From positions 492,651 to 556,650 of the forward strand of contig NZ_BIFH01000013.1 of the NCBI RefSeq assembly GCF_003967355.1: DNA of 64,000 nucleotides, written 5' to 3'. The notes under the pieces are model-generated. The model saw only the letters and a program-made list of their open reading frames with translations. It did not search any database and was not told where the DNA came from. The stretch is from Embleya hyalina. GTDB lineage: Bacteria; Actinomycetota; Actinomycetes; Streptomycetales; Streptomycetaceae. Below are positions 9,282-18,575 of the stretch, one piece after another. Position numbers and translations under genes: made by a program. The stretch's first letter is position 1; each line of letters starts with the position of its first letter.

Positions 9282-9935
9282 ATGATCGAATCGTTGCCGC
9301 CCGGGGGCGTTGTGCTCGGTACGGACGAACTCGATGCCCGATGGGCGCACGCCTGGCGGCCGGAACGGGTCGCGGAGCGGTTGGCCGGGGTGGCCACGCC
9401 GTGGTGTGTCGCGGCGGGGTGGGCGTTGGACCTGTTCCGCGGCGGGCGGTCGCGGCCGCACGGCGATCTGGAGATCGCGGTGCCGGCGGCGGGATTCGCG
9501 GAGATTCGGGACCGCTTCCCCGAGTTCGTGTTCGACCCGGTGGGATCGGGACGGGTCTGGGCGGGGACGGGGACGGGGGCGGATGCCGAGGCGATGGCCG
9601 CGACGCACCAGACCTGGGTCAGGGATCCGTCGAGCGGTCGGTTCCTGTTCGACGTCTTCCGCGAGCCGCACGAGGGCGGGACGTGGATCTGCCGACGGGA
9701 CGAGAGCCTGCGGTTGCCGCACGACACGATCGTCGAGCGCACGGCGGACGGGATCCCCTATCTGGTGCCGGAGCTGGTGTTGCTGTTCAAGGCGAAGGCG
9801 GTACGGCCCAAGGACGGGGCGGACTTCGACGGGGTGCTTCCGCTCCTCGACCGGGCGCGGCGGGACCGGCTCGGCGCGTGGCTGACGCGTGTGCACCCCG
9901 GACATCCGTGGGTGGCGCGACTCGCGGGGGAGTGA
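9282..9935 (+). CDS. Nucleotidyltransferase-fold protein (aminoglycoside adenylyltransferase-like)
   Basis: 217 residues. The motif GWALDLFRGGRSRPHGDLEI (about residues 43-62) is the aminoglycoside 2''-adenylyltransferase-like variant of the Pol-beta nucleotidyltransferase core, where Asp/Glu bind metal. A later FDVFRE may supply the third acid. Family members modify antibiotics or act in toxin-antitoxin systems, but many actinomycete copies are uncharacterised and resistance should not be assumed. The ATG at 9282 has GGTAGG about 8 bases upstream; the TTG at 9276 is less likely. It sits 33 bp after the prenyltransferase, so it may share its transcript. Confidence 0.82.
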   Translation: MIESLPPGGVVLGTDELDARWAHAWRPERVAERLAGVATPWCVAAGWALDLFRGGRSRPHGDLEIAVPAAGFAEIRDRFPEFVFDPVGSGRVWAGTGTGADAEAMAATHQTWVRDPSSGRFLFDVFREPHEGGTWICRRDESLRLPHDTIVERTADGIPYLVPELVLLFKAKAVRPKDGADFDGVLPLLDRARRDRLGAWLTRVHPGHPWVARLAGE

Positions 9936-10004
9936 CCGGCCGCGTCGGCGCCCGCGTCCGCCCGCTTCGCCCCGGTGTCTCGTCGTGCACGGGATCATGG
10001 ACGT

Positions 10005-11660
10005 ATGACCGAGCGTGAATCCTCCGGCCGTCCCGCCACGGCGACGCTGGCCCGGGTCCTGGATCTGATCGACCCCGGGATCATCGACGTCGTGGTGGCG
10101 CCGCGCGGGACCGACGTGCCGGTGCGGGGGGTGACCCTGTACGACCTCGGCGACGAGGACGCCGACGGCGCGACGCTCGCCGGGACGATCCTGCTCGCGG
10201 TGGGCGTGGATCCGCGCGGGCGCGACGCGGTGGAGGCCGTGCGGGCGGCCCGGGACGCGGGGGCGAGCGCGCTGGTGATCCGGCGCGGGGCGGGCGGGGT
10301 GGACCCCGCCGTGGTCGAGGCGGCCGAGCACGGCGGGACGGCCCTGCTCACCCGGCATCCCCGACGCGGCTGGACGCACGTGCTCGGCCTGCTGCGCAAC
10401 GCCTGCGCGCAGAGCGGCACCTTCGAACTCGCCGCCGTCGACAGCCTGCGCCCGGGGGACCTGTCCGGCCTGGCCAACACGGTCGCCGACCTGGTGGGCG
10501 GCGCGATCACGATCGAGGATCCGCAGTCGCGGGTGCTGGCCTACTCCCGGATGGACCACGAGCCGGATCCGATGCGCCGGGCGACCATCCTGAACCAGGA
10601 GGTGCCGCGCTGGCGGGTGGCCGAGCTGCGCGAGAGCGGCTTCTTCCGCACCCTGTGGGGCACCGACGACGTGGTTCGACTGCCCGCCGACGAGCGTTAC
10701 GCGGAGCGGCTGGCGATCGCGGTGCGCGACGGGGGCGAGGTGCTCGGGTCGATCTGGGCCGCGGCCGACGGGCGCCCGCTCGCGCCGGACGCGACGGCGG
10801 CGCTGCGTACCGCCGCCCGGGCGGCCCTGCCGCACCTGGTCCACCACGAGACGCGCGGTCGCGAGGCGGCGCGGCGGCGGGAGGAGGCGGTACACACGCT
10901 GCTCGGCGGCGGCGCGGGCGCGGAACAGGCGGCCCGGACGTTGGGGGTGCGCCCGGATCGGCCCTACACGGTGATCGTGGTCGAGGCGTACGAGCGTCCC
11001 GCGACGGAGGCCGCGGCCGACCCGCCCACGCACGCCGAACAACGTGTGCTCGACGTGCTCGCGTTGCAGGCGACGGCGCTGCGCCCGGAGTGCGTGACCG
11101 CGCGGGCCGGGCGGCGGTTGTTCGTGCTGACCCCGGCGGGCGACGCGCACGCGGACCCGGCGCGGGACCTGGTCGCCACGGCGCGGTCGGTCCCGGGCAC
11201 GGTGGTCTTCGCCGGTGTCGGGCCCACCGCCGGGCGGCCGGACGAGTTGCCCGGCGCGCGCGAGGAGGCCGAGATCGTGGTGCGGGTGCTGCGCGAGCGG
11301 GCGGTGGCGTCGGCCGGGGCGAACGCGTCGGCGTCGGCGCTGTCCGCCGACGTGGTGTCCGAGGTGACCCTGGTGCGCCTGCTGGACCGGCTCGCGCCGC
11401 TGTGGCCCCTGGCCGGACCGGTGCACGAGATGGTCGAACACGATCGCCTGCACGGATCGGAGTACTCCGCGTCGGTCGGCGCGTACCTGGGCGCCTTCGG
11501 CGACACCTCGGCCGCCGCGCGCGAGCTGAGCGTGCACCCGAACACCCTGCGCTATCGCCTGCGCCGGGCCGAGGAGCTGTTCGGAGTGGACCTGGACGAC
11601 CCGACGGGCCGACTGCTCGCGGATCTCGGCCTGCGGTTGGCGTACCGGGCGCACCCGTGA
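10005..11660 (+). CDS. PucR-family transcription regulator
   Basis: 551 residues. The N-terminal third (LARVLDLIDPGIIDVVVAPR onward) is the PucR N-terminal sensor domain, the middle is GGDEF-like, and the C-terminus carries the PucR helix-turn-helix: LSVHPNTLRYRLRRAEELFGVDLDDP near residues 510-535. PucR regulators usually control purine, amino-acid or other nitrogen catabolism in response to a metabolite. It reads in the same direction as, and about 170 bp ahead of, a decarboxylase / D-aminopeptidase / permease set and is the natural candidate to regulate it. I use ATG 10005 (MTERESSG); an in-frame start 30 bases earlier exists but has no supporting ribosome site. Confidence 0.92.
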   Translation: MTERESSGRPATATLARVLDLIDPGIIDVVVAPRGTDVPVRGVTLYDLGDEDADGATLAGTILLAVGVDPRGRDAVEAVRAARDAGASALVIRRGAGGVDPAVVEAAEHGGTALLTRHPRRGWTHVLGLLRNACAQSGTFELAAVDSLRPGDLSGLANTVADLVGGAITIEDPQSRVLAYSRMDHEPDPMRRATILNQEVPRWRVAELRESGFFRTLWGTDDVVRLPADERYAERLAIAVRDGGEVLGSIWAAADGRPLAPDATAALRTAARAALPHLVHHETRGREAARRREEAVHTLLGGGAGAEQAARTLGVRPDRPYTVIVVEAYERPATEAAADPPTHAEQRVLDVLALQATALRPECVTARAGRRLFVLTPAGDAHADPARDLVATARSVPGTVVFAGVGPTAGRPDELPGAREEAEIVVRVLRERAVASAGANASASALSADVVSEVTLVRLLDRLAPLWPLAGPVHEMVEHDRLHGSEYSASVGAYLGAFGDTSAAARELSVHPNTLRYRLRRAEELFGVDLDDPTGRLLADLGLRLAYRAHP

Positions 11661-11830
11661 GTCCGGGGTGCGGCGGGCCGTGTTTCATGATCATTTTCTT
11701 GCCATCGCCGACAATCGATGCGCCCGCCTTTGGTCGCCGGCGACGCTGACCCCCGGCCGCGCCCGGATCCAAGCTGTGCATGCGACTCGAACGGGTCGCG
11801 AACACTCGACATCTCCGAGGTGTGGTGCAC

Positions 11831-13225
11831 GTGACTTCCGCAGCGGCCCGACGGCGTCGATCGGCCCGAGAGGCGGCCCTGGCCCGAGTGGTCGAACAGG
11901 GGCTGCTGGGCCCGGAGCAGCCCCTGCTGGGACTGCTGGACGTGGACGGCATCCGGTCGTCGGTCGACGCGCTGACGGCGGCGTTCGGCGACACCCCCGT
12001 ACTGCACACCTTCGCCGCCAAGGCGTGCGGCCTGGTCCCGGTCCTGCGCCTGCTCGCCGACGCGGGCATGGGCTGCGAGGTCGCCTCGCCGGGCGAGCTC
12101 GAACAGGCCCTGGCGGCCGGGTTCACCCCCGAACGGCTCGTTCTGGACAGCCCCGCCAAGACCGTCGAGGAACTGCGGTACGCCCTCGCGCGCGGCATCG
12201 CCGTCAACGTCGACAACTTCCAGGAACTGGCGCGGATCGATGCGATCGTGGCCGAGCGGCCCGCGACGGGGCCGATCGGGATCCGGGTCAACCCGCAGGT
12301 CGGCGCGGGCACGATCGGCGCGATGAGCACCGCGACCACCACGTCCAAGTTCGGCATCGCGCTGCGCGACCCGGGAGCCGTCGAGGCCGTGGTCGAGGCG
12401 TTCGCCCGCCGGCCGTGGCTGAACCGGCTGCACGCGCACGTCGGCTCCCAGGGCTGCCCGCTGTCCCTGATCGCGGCCGGCCTGCGGGCCACCTACGAAC
12501 TGGCCGAGCACGTCAACGCCGTCCTGGGCCGCCGACAGATCACCGGCCTGGACATCGGCGGCGGCCTGCCGGTGAACTTCGCCGCCGACGAGGACGACCC
12601 GACGTTCGCCGACCACGTCGCCGAGCTGCGCGAAGCCGTGCCCGAACTCCTGGACGGCCGCTACGAGTTGGTCACCGAGTTCGGCCGCTCGCTGCTGGCC
12701 AAGAACGGCACGATCGCCTCGCTCGTGGAGTACACCAAGAGCGCCGGCGGCCGACGGATCGCGATCACCCACGCGGGCGCGCAGGTCGCCACCCGGACCG
12801 TGTTCATGCCCGAGGCGTGGCCGCTGCGCGTGGGCGCCTTCGACGCGCACGGCCGACCCAAGCGCACGCCGGAGGAGATCCAGGACGTCGCCGGCCCGTG
12901 CTGCTTCGCCGGCGACCTCACCGCCGTCGGGCGCCCGCTCCCGCTGCTCGAACCGGGCGACGTGGTCGCGCTGTACGACACCGGCGCGTACTACTTCTCG
13001 TCCCACTTCGCCTACAACTCGCTGCCCCGACCGGCCGTGTACGGCTACCGGGTCGTGGACGACGAGGTGCGCCTGGCCATCGTCCGCGAGGCGCAGACCG
13101 TCCGCGAAGTGGTCCTGGAGAGCGGCGCGGCCCATGTGCACGCCCTCGTGGACCTGGGGTCCGCGACCTCCTCGGGGTACCCGTCCGAGCACGACCGTCC
13201 CGAACCCGGGGAGGTGGCGGTATGA
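11831..13225 (+). CDS. Type III PLP decarboxylase (DAP/ornithine decarboxylase-like)
   Basis: About 464 residues with the alanine-racemase-fold barrel and C-terminal domain of group IV decarboxylases. PLP lysine is K64 in HTFAAKACGL. LHAHVGSQ and DIGGGLPVNF are the usual PLP-phosphate and active-site loops. CCFAGDLTAVG replaces the CESGD-type segment, and DTGAYYFSSHFAYNSLP sits near the C-terminus. These departures suggest a subfamily distinct from lysine-pathway LysA. I use GTG 11831 with GAGG ten bases upstream; GTG 11825 or a much earlier ATG are possible. Its ATGA overlap with the D-aminopeptidase indicates coupled translation and linked function, perhaps on a D-configured or unusual amino acid. 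Confidence 0.85.
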   Translation: MTSAAARRRRSAREAALARVVEQGLLGPEQPLLGLLDVDGIRSSVDALTAAFGDTPVLHTFAAKACGLVPVLRLLADAGMGCEVASPGELEQALAAGFTPERLVLDSPAKTVEELRYALARGIAVNVDNFQELARIDAIVAERPATGPIGIRVNPQVGAGTIGAMSTATTTSKFGIALRDPGAVEAVVEAFARRPWLNRLHAHVGSQGCPLSLIAAGLRATYELAEHVNAVLGRRQITGLDIGGGLPVNFAADEDDPTFADHVAELREAVPELLDGRYELVTEFGRSLLAKNGTIASLVEYTKSAGGRRIAITHAGAQVATRTVFMPEAWPLRVGAFDAHGRPKRTPEEIQDVAGPCCFAGDLTAVGRPLPLLEPGDVVALYDTGAYYFSSHFAYNSLPRPAVYGYRVVDDEVRLAIVREAQTVREVVLESGAAHVHALVDLGSATSSGYPSEHDRPEPGEVAV

Positions 13226-14055
13226 CCCGCGTCCTGATCTCCGCCGACATGGAGGGCGCCACCGGCACGGTGCTGCCCGCCGACGTGCGCGCCGGCAACC
13301 CGCGCTACGAACGTTTCCGGCGCCTGCTCACCGGCGACGTCAACGCGGCGGTGGCCGGATTCCTGGACGGCGGCGCCGACGAGGTGATCGTCAACGACGC
13401 GCACTGCGGCATGGACAACGTGCTCCTGGAGGAACTCGACCCGCGCGCGGTGCTCATCGTCGGCCGCAACAAACCCCTCGGCATGCTCCAGGGCCTCGAA
13501 CTCGACGTGGACGCGCTGGCGTTCATCGGCTACCACACCGGCGCGGGCGAGGCCGGCGTGCTGGCCCACACCTACCTCTCGCACAGCGTGCTCGGCGTAC
13601 GCGTCGACGGCCGCGCCGTCGACGAGGGGAGCTTCAACGCACTCGTCGCCGCCGAGGCCGGCGTGCCGGTGGTACTGGTCACCGGTGACGACCTGACCTG
13701 CGCCGCGGCCGGGCGCTACGCGCCGGGCTGTCGTACGGTCACGGTGAAGACGGCGCTCTCCCGGCACGCGGCGATCTGCCGTACGCCCGCCGCGACGGCG
13801 GCCGACATCCGCCGCGAGGCCGCCGCCGCGCCGGCGAGCCCCGTGGATCGGGGTCGCGCGAGGCCCGCCCCGCACGTGGTCGAGGTCGACGTGGACAGCC
13901 CCTACCTCGCCGAACGGGCGAGCGCGATGGGCGGGGTCGACGTCGTCGGCCCACGCACCGTGCGCCTGGCGGCCCCCGACGCCCGCGAGGCGCTGCGCCG
14001 GTTCCGGGCCCTGACCTGGGTGATCGGCGCCGGCCGCGAGGGCGACTGGACCTGA
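13222..14055 (+). CDS. M55 D-aminopeptidase (DppA-like)
   Basis: 277 residues. Zinc ligands expected for DppA are in place: D9 and E11 (SADMEGATG), H61 (NDAHCG), H105 (GYHTGAG) and E135, with H116 as the nearby catalytic histidine. The family is a zinc enzyme that releases N-terminal D-amino acids such as D-Ala from D-Ala-D-Ala. No signal peptide is visible, so it should act in the cytoplasm. ATG 13222 overlaps the TGA of the decarboxylase gene. An amino acid permease follows, consistent with import and use of D-peptides or cell-wall-derived amino acids, although the substrate is unproven. Confidence 0.93.
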   Translation: MTRVLISADMEGATGTVLPADVRAGNPRYERFRRLLTGDVNAAVAGFLDGGADEVIVNDAHCGMDNVLLEELDPRAVLIVGRNKPLGMLQGLELDVDALAFIGYHTGAGEAGVLAHTYLSHSVLGVRVDGRAVDEGSFNALVAAEAGVPVVLVTGDDLTCAAAGRYAPGCRTVTVKTALSRHAAICRTPAATAADIRREAAAAPASPVDRGRARPAPHVVEVDVDSPYLAERASAMGGVDVVGPRTVRLAAPDAREALRRFRALTWVIGAGREGDWT

Positions 14056-14110
14056 CCGGTCGCGCCCGTCCCCTCCCACCTCTCTCGTTCCCCGCCCCGC
14101 AGGAGTCTCC

Positions 14111-15541
14111 ATGTCGTCGCAGCCCACATCCCCGACCGAGCAACCACAACTCAGCCGTTCGCTCCGCAACCGGCACATGGCCATGATCGCGATCGGCGGG
14201 GCGATCGGGGCCGGTCTGTTCGTCGGCAGCGGCAGTGTGATCAAGACCGCCGGACCGGCCGCGATCGTGTCGTACTGTCTCGCCGGCGCGCTGGTGTTGT
14301 GCACGATGCGCATGCTCGGCGAGATGGTCGTGGCGAGGCCGTCCTCGGGCTCGTTCTCGGACTACGCGCGCAGTGCCATCGGGCCCTGGGCGGGGTTCAC
14401 GATCGGCTGGCTGTACTGGTACTACTACGTGATCATCGTGGCCGTCGAGGCGGTCGCGGGCGCGGCGATCCTGCACGCCTGGATCGATCTGCCGCTGTGG
14501 GTGCTGGCGATGGCCCTGATGGCGGTGATGACGGCGACGAACCTTTTGTCGGTGAAGTCCTTCGGCGAGTTCGAGTTCTGGTTCTCCTCGGTCAAGGTCG
14601 CCGCGATCATCGCGTTCCTGGTGGTCGGGGGGCTGCACGTGTTCGGCGCGTGGCCGGGCAGCTCGTTCGACTTCGCCAACCTCACCTCGCACGGCGGCTT
14701 CGCGCCGAACGGCTTCACCTCGATCTTCTCCGCGATCGTGGTGGTCATCTTCGCCTTCGGCGGGGCCGAGATCGTCACCATCGCCGCCGCCGAGAGCAAG
14801 GAGCCCGAGCGCTCCGTGGCCAAGGCGACCACCGGCATCATCTGGCGGATCATCCTGTTCTACGTCGGCTCGATCTTCCTGGTCGTCACGATCGTCCCGT
14901 GGGACGGCGCCGAGGTACTGGCGAGCCCGTACGTCGCCGCGTGGGACATCATCGGCCTGCCGGGCGCGGGAACGGTGATGGACATCGTGATCCTCACCGC
15001 CGTGCTCAGCGTGCTCAACTCGTCGGTGTACGTGTCCTCGCGCATGCTCTTCGCACTGGCCTCGCACGGCGACGCCCCCAAGTGGTCGGTCAGGACCAGC
15101 GGGCGCAACGTCCCGGTCCGGGCGATTCTGGCGGGAACGGTCGTCGGCTGGGTCTCGGTGGTGCTGGCCTACCTGTCGCCGGACACCGTGTTCACGTACC
15201 TGGTCAACTCCTCCGGCGCGATCGCCATCTTCATGTACGTCATGATCGGCGCCTCGCAGCTGCGCATGCGCCGCCGGTTGGAGCGCGAGGCCCCGGAGCG
15301 GCTGACGCTGCGGATGTGGCTGTTCCCCTACCTCACCTGGATCGTGATGGCGGGCTTCGTCGCCGTGCTGGTCGCCATGGCGGTCATCGACGACCAGCGC
15401 ACCCAGTTGTTCACGAGCCTGGGCAGCCTCGCCGTCGTGCTCGCCGCGTACGGGCTGCGCCGGGTGTACGGCCCGCGCCAGGTCGAGTCGGGCGACTCCC
15501 GGGACCCGAAAGCCGCCCCGGAGCCCGTCGCCGGCCCGTAA
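14111..15541 (+). CDS. Amino acid permease, AAT/APC family
   Basis: 476 residues with about 12 membrane helices. The N-terminal RSLRNRHMAMIAIGGAIGAG and GLFVGSG are hallmark APC/AAT helix 1 sequences (GabP, AnsP, CycA-like), and a cytoplasmic loop contains ESKEPERSVAKA, also conserved in this family. It should import an amino acid by proton symport across the plasma membrane. AGGAG lies 6 bases before ATG 14111. It comes 55 bp after the M55 peptidase on the same strand and probably in the same operon, so the substrate may be a D-amino acid or the substrate of the decarboxylase. Confidence 0.92.
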   Translation: MSSQPTSPTEQPQLSRSLRNRHMAMIAIGGAIGAGLFVGSGSVIKTAGPAAIVSYCLAGALVLCTMRMLGEMVVARPSSGSFSDYARSAIGPWAGFTIGWLYWYYYVIIVAVEAVAGAAILHAWIDLPLWVLAMALMAVMTATNLLSVKSFGEFEFWFSSVKVAAIIAFLVVGGLHVFGAWPGSSFDFANLTSHGGFAPNGFTSIFSAIVVVIFAFGGAEIVTIAAAESKEPERSVAKATTGIIWRIILFYVGSIFLVVTIVPWDGAEVLASPYVAAWDIIGLPGAGTVMDIVILTAVLSVLNSSVYVSSRMLFALASHGDAPKWSVRTSGRNVPVRAILAGTVVGWVSVVLAYLSPDTVFTYLVNSSGAIAIFMYVMIGASQLRMRRRLEREAPERLTLRMWLFPYLTWIVMAGFVAVLVAMAVIDDQRTQLFTSLGSLAVVLAAYGLRRVYGPRQVESGDSRDPKAAPEPVAGP

Positions 15542-15581
15542 CGGTCGCGCCCGACGCCGCGCCGGCTCTTCCTCCCGGTGA

Positions 15582-16838
15582 TCAGACGCCGATGACGGCG
15601 AGGGAGAGCCACAGCGCCGGCACGGAGAGCAGCAGGCCGGCGGGTACGGTCCACAGGCCGAGTCGGGTGAATCTGCCGAGTTCGACCTCGCCGTCGTGTT
15701 CGTGCACGATGCGCCGCCACAGCAGAGTGGCCAGGGAGCCGGCGTAGGTGAGGTTGGGGCCGAGGTTGACGCCGAGCAGTACCGCGAGCACGGCGCCGGG
15801 CCCGGACGGCGCGGTCAGCGGCAGCAGCACCAGCACGGCGGGCAGGTTGTTGACGATGTTCGCGAGCAGTGCCGCCAGTGCCGCGATGGCGAGCAGGGCC
15901 GCGAAGCCGGTGCCGTTCGGGATCAGCCGGCCCAGGGCGTCGGCGAGGCCGTTGTCCACGACCGCGCGGACCACGATGCCCAGGGCCAGGACGAAGGCCA
16001 GGAACGGGATCGCGGCGGCGCGCACGATGGCGGTGGGCGTGGTGCGCCTCCGGATCAGGGCCCGCGCGGCCAGGACCACGGCGCCGGCGAGGGCCGCCCA
16101 GGCGGGGTCGACGCCGACCGCGGAGGTCAGCACGAATCCGGCCAGCGTGCAGGCCACGGTGACCAGGGCGAACAGCGGCACCTCGCGGGGTTCGGCGGTG
16201 GGCGGAGCCTGGGCGCCGGCGTCCAGGTCGGCGGCGAAGAAGCGCCGGAAGACCAGGTACTCGGCGGCGATGGCGACCAACCAGGGCAGGACCATCAGGG
16301 CGGCGAAGCGGGTGAAGCTCAATCCGCTGGCGGCGAACGCGAGCAGGTTGGTGAGGTTGGAGACCGGCAGCAGCAGCGAGCCGGTGTTCGCCAGGTGGGT
16401 GCAGGCGTAGACGTGTGGTTCGGCGCGGGCGCCGAGCCGGGCGGCGGTGGCGAACACCACGGGGGTGAGCAGCACGATGGTGGTGTCCAGACTCAGTACC
16501 GCGGTGATCCCCGAGGCGGCGACGAACACCTGCACCAGCAGGCGGCGCGGGCGTCCCGCCGCGGTTCGGGCCATCCACGCCCCGCAGGCGTGGAACAGGC
16601 CCTCGTCGTCGCACAGCCGGGCCAGCACCAGAACGGCGGCGAGGAACCCGATCACCGGCCCGAGCCGCGCCGCCTCGTCACCGGCATGGGCGGGTGAGAT
16701 CGCTCCGATGGCGACGACCACACCCGCCGCAGGCACGGCGACGACCGCCTCCGGCAGACCGAACGGGCGAACGACGGCGCACGCGAGCACGCCCAGAAGC
16801 AGTACGACGGAGACGACCTCCGCCAACGAGGAATCCAC
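15582..16838 (-). CDS. ArsB/NhaD/SLC13-type ion transporter
   Basis: 418 residues with about 11-12 hydrophobic segments. Features of the ArsB/SLC13 (ion transporter) superfamily include SLDTTIVLLTPV, THLANTGSLLLPVSNLTNLL and the matching C-terminal half with NNLPAVLVLLPLTA and GVNLGPNLTYAGSLATLLW. The family includes arsenite exporters and dicarboxylate/citrate carriers. There is no ars gene nearby, and the position behind a hydrolase and a VOC protein favours an organic anion. GTG 16838 was chosen because GGGGGAGG lies 8 bases upstream; an ATG 22 codons earlier overlaps no ribosome site. Likely third gene of the leftward operon starting at 18481. Confidence 0.87.
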   Translation of the reverse strand: MDSSLAEVVSVVLLLGVLACAVVRPFGLPEAVVAVPAAGVVVAIGAISPAHAGDEAARLGPVIGFLAAVLVLARLCDDEGLFHACGAWMARTAAGRPRRLLVQVFVAASGITAVLSLDTTIVLLTPVVFATAARLGARAEPHVYACTHLANTGSLLLPVSNLTNLLAFAASGLSFTRFAALMVLPWLVAIAAEYLVFRRFFAADLDAGAQAPPTAEPREVPLFALVTVACTLAGFVLTSAVGVDPAWAALAGAVVLAARALIRRRTTPTAIVRAAAIPFLAFVLALGIVVRAVVDNGLADALGRLIPNGTGFAALLAIAALAALLANIVNNLPAVLVLLPLTAPSGPGAVLAVLLGVNLGPNLTYAGSLATLLWRRIVHEHDGEVELGRFTRLGLWTVPAGLLLSVPALWLSLAVIGV

Positions 16839-16931
16839 CCGCCCGATCCTCCCCCAGTCGCAGGAACCGACATCCGGCGCCTCCGCGCGATCGGGACGAT
16901 CCAAGGGTTCGGGCCCTCGCCTCGGAGGGGG

Positions 16932-17519
16932 TCAGGGGTCGGGTGACGACGGATGCGGAGGGGTGGCTTCGGCGCGGATCGGTTCCCTGCCGTCCCGACT
17001 CTCGGCCGCGGCGCGCATGGTCGCGTAGAAGGCCTCGCCCTCCGGGGTGAGTTCGATGTATTCCTCGAGGCCGCCGTGGCCGGTGGTGTCCTCGACCATG
17101 ACGATGCGGGCGCCGCGTGGGGTGCGGCTGGTGAAGACGGGGGTTCGGCCGCGATCGGCCAATTCCCGGAGGGTGGCGTCGAGGTTCGTGGTCCCGAAGC
17201 CGAAGTGGTGCAGTCCGGGGCCGGATTCGGCGAGTCTGTCCGAGAAGACGGTCGTGGATCCCGGCAAGGGTTCGACGAGTTCGAGCATGAGCGCGCCGGT
17301 GTAGCCCAGCGCGATGCGGGCGCCCAGTGGGGTCGGGACTCCCCGATGAACCGTGCCGTTCGGGTCGTCGGTCGGTTCCGGTCCGAGGAACCACGGGCCC
17401 GCGCCGAAGCAGGTACCGAAGTCGGCCATCGCCGTGTGCAGGTCGTCGACGACGAAGCAGATCTGCAGGAGCGAGGTCACCCCGGCAAGTCGCGGGATCG
17501 GAGTACCGGTTCGGGTCAC
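16932..17519 (-). CDS. VOC-superfamily protein (glyoxalase / methylmalonyl-CoA epimerase-like)
   Basis: 195 residues with two VOC beta-alpha-beta-beta-beta modules: an N-terminal half LLQICFVVDDLHTAMADFGT and a second half beginning at GLHHFGFGTTNLDATLREL. Candidate metal ligands are H in GLHHFGF and the glutamates in LELVEP and YIELTPEG. VOC members catalyse isomerisations, epimerisations or ring cleavage using a divalent metal. GTG 17519 overlaps the TGA of the upstream hydrolase (GTGA), so the two are translationally coupled and probably act on successive intermediates. The exact reaction is not predictable. Confidence 0.88.
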   Translation of the reverse strand: MTRTGTPIPRLAGVTSLLQICFVVDDLHTAMADFGTCFGAGPWFLGPEPTDDPNGTVHRGVPTPLGARIALGYTGALMLELVEPLPGSTTVFSDRLAESGPGLHHFGFGTTNLDATLRELADRGRTPVFTSRTPRGARIVMVEDTTGHGGLEEYIELTPEGEAFYATMRAAAESRDGREPIRAEATPPHPSSPDP

Positions 17520-18481
17520 GACTGCTCGAAGTACCGGCGCGGGTTGTGCACGAGGATCGTCTCCAGTTGCCCGTCGGTGACTCCGCGTCGGCGAAGTTCG
17601 GGAATCACGTCGTCGCTGATGTGCCGGTAGTTCCACTGGGGCAGCAGGGTGTCCTTGGCGGTCGGGTCCCAGAAGTCGATGAAGCACGACGCGTCGTGGG
17701 AGATCACGATGTGGTCGAGATAGCCGCGCTCGATCAGTGCGATCAGGGTGCCGACGCGGTCGTCGAACGAGAGGAAGCCGTTCAGGCCGAACCGGTCCAG
17801 GCCGAGGAACGACCCCTCGTCGGCGAGCCGGGTGAGGTAGTCGAGGTCGGTGGTGTCCCCGGCGTGCCCGATGATCACCTTCGCCGGGTCCACGCCCTCC
17901 TCGCGAAACACCCGCTGGGCGATCAGGCCGGTCCGCTCGGCGGCGTTGGTGTGCACGGTGATGGGGGCGCCGGTTTCCGTGGCGGCGCGGGCGACCGCCC
18001 GCATGGCGCGCTCGACACCGGGGGTCAGTCCCGGCTCGTCGATCGCGCACTTGAGGAAGGCCGCGCGGACCCCGGTGTCGGCGATTCCCTCGGTGAGGTC
18101 GGAGACGAAGAGCCTGGTGAGCGGCTCCGGTTCGTCGAAGAGAAGCCCGGGCCCCCGGTAGTGGAACTGCATGGGGATGTCGTTGAAGGTGTAGAGACCG
18201 GTGGCCACCACGATGTTGAGTTCGATCCGGCGGGCGATGTCCTGGATGCGCGGTATGTAGCGTCCGAGGCCCAGCACGGTCGGGTCGAGGATGGTGTCGA
18301 TGCCCCGGGACTTCAGATCGGTCAGCTCGGAGACCGCCCGGCGCGACATCTCCGATTCCCGCCAGTCGTGGTGGTAGTTGAGGCGATGCTCCTCGCCGAG
18401 GACGAAGACGTGCTCGTGGACGAGGGTCCGTCCGAGGTCGGCGCTGTCGATCGAACCGCCGGCCGTGGGGATCGAGGCCAT
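17516..18481 (-). CDS. Phosphotriesterase-family metal hydrolase (lactonase-like)
   Basis: 321-residue amidohydrolase-fold enzyme. The binuclear metal site is complete: H22 and H24 (VHEHVF), bridging carboxylysine candidate K144 (AFLKCAID), H177 (ITVHTN), H206 (IIGHAGD) and D263 (ISHDAS). Natural substrates of this family are mostly lactones and carboxyl esters rather than organophosphates. ATG 18481 follows GAAAGG. It is the first gene of a leftward operon with the VOC protein and an organic-anion-type carrier, and it is divergent from a ThDP-dependent enzyme, so it should supply or consume an intermediate of the same catabolic route. Confidence 0.93.
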   Translation of the reverse strand: MASIPTAGGSIDSADLGRTLVHEHVFVLGEEHRLNYHHDWRESEMSRRAVSELTDLKSRGIDTILDPTVLGLGRYIPRIQDIARRIELNIVVATGLYTFNDIPMQFHYRGPGLLFDEPEPLTRLFVSDLTEGIADTGVRAAFLKCAIDEPGLTPGVERAMRAVARAATETGAPITVHTNAAERTGLIAQRVFREEGVDPAKVIIGHAGDTTDLDYLTRLADEGSFLGLDRFGLNGFLSFDDRVGTLIALIERGYLDHIVISHDASCFIDFWDPTAKDTLLPQWNYRHISDDVIPELRRRGVTDGQLETILVHNPRRYFEQS

Positions 18482-18575
18482 GGTGTCAGCCCTTTCGTTC
18501 GGTGTGAGCGCGCGGTCTCGCGCGGGCCCTCCGGAGTCGAGGTCGGGGGTGCCCCACTCTCACCCTTCGAACGTG

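Noticed and set aside
8262-11654. 1,130-codon minus-strand frame across prenyltransferase and PucR genes
   Set aside because: Antisense to three well-supported genes and composed of shadow-type residues.
15582-16838. Calling the ArsB-like gene an arsenite pump
   Set aside because: No arsR, arsC or arsA lies near it, and the operon partners are catabolic enzymes; only the transporter superfamily is supported.
17516-18481. Calling the phosphotriesterase-family gene an organophosphate hydrolase
   Set aside because: The metal ligands define only the fold; most natural members are lactonases or esterases.
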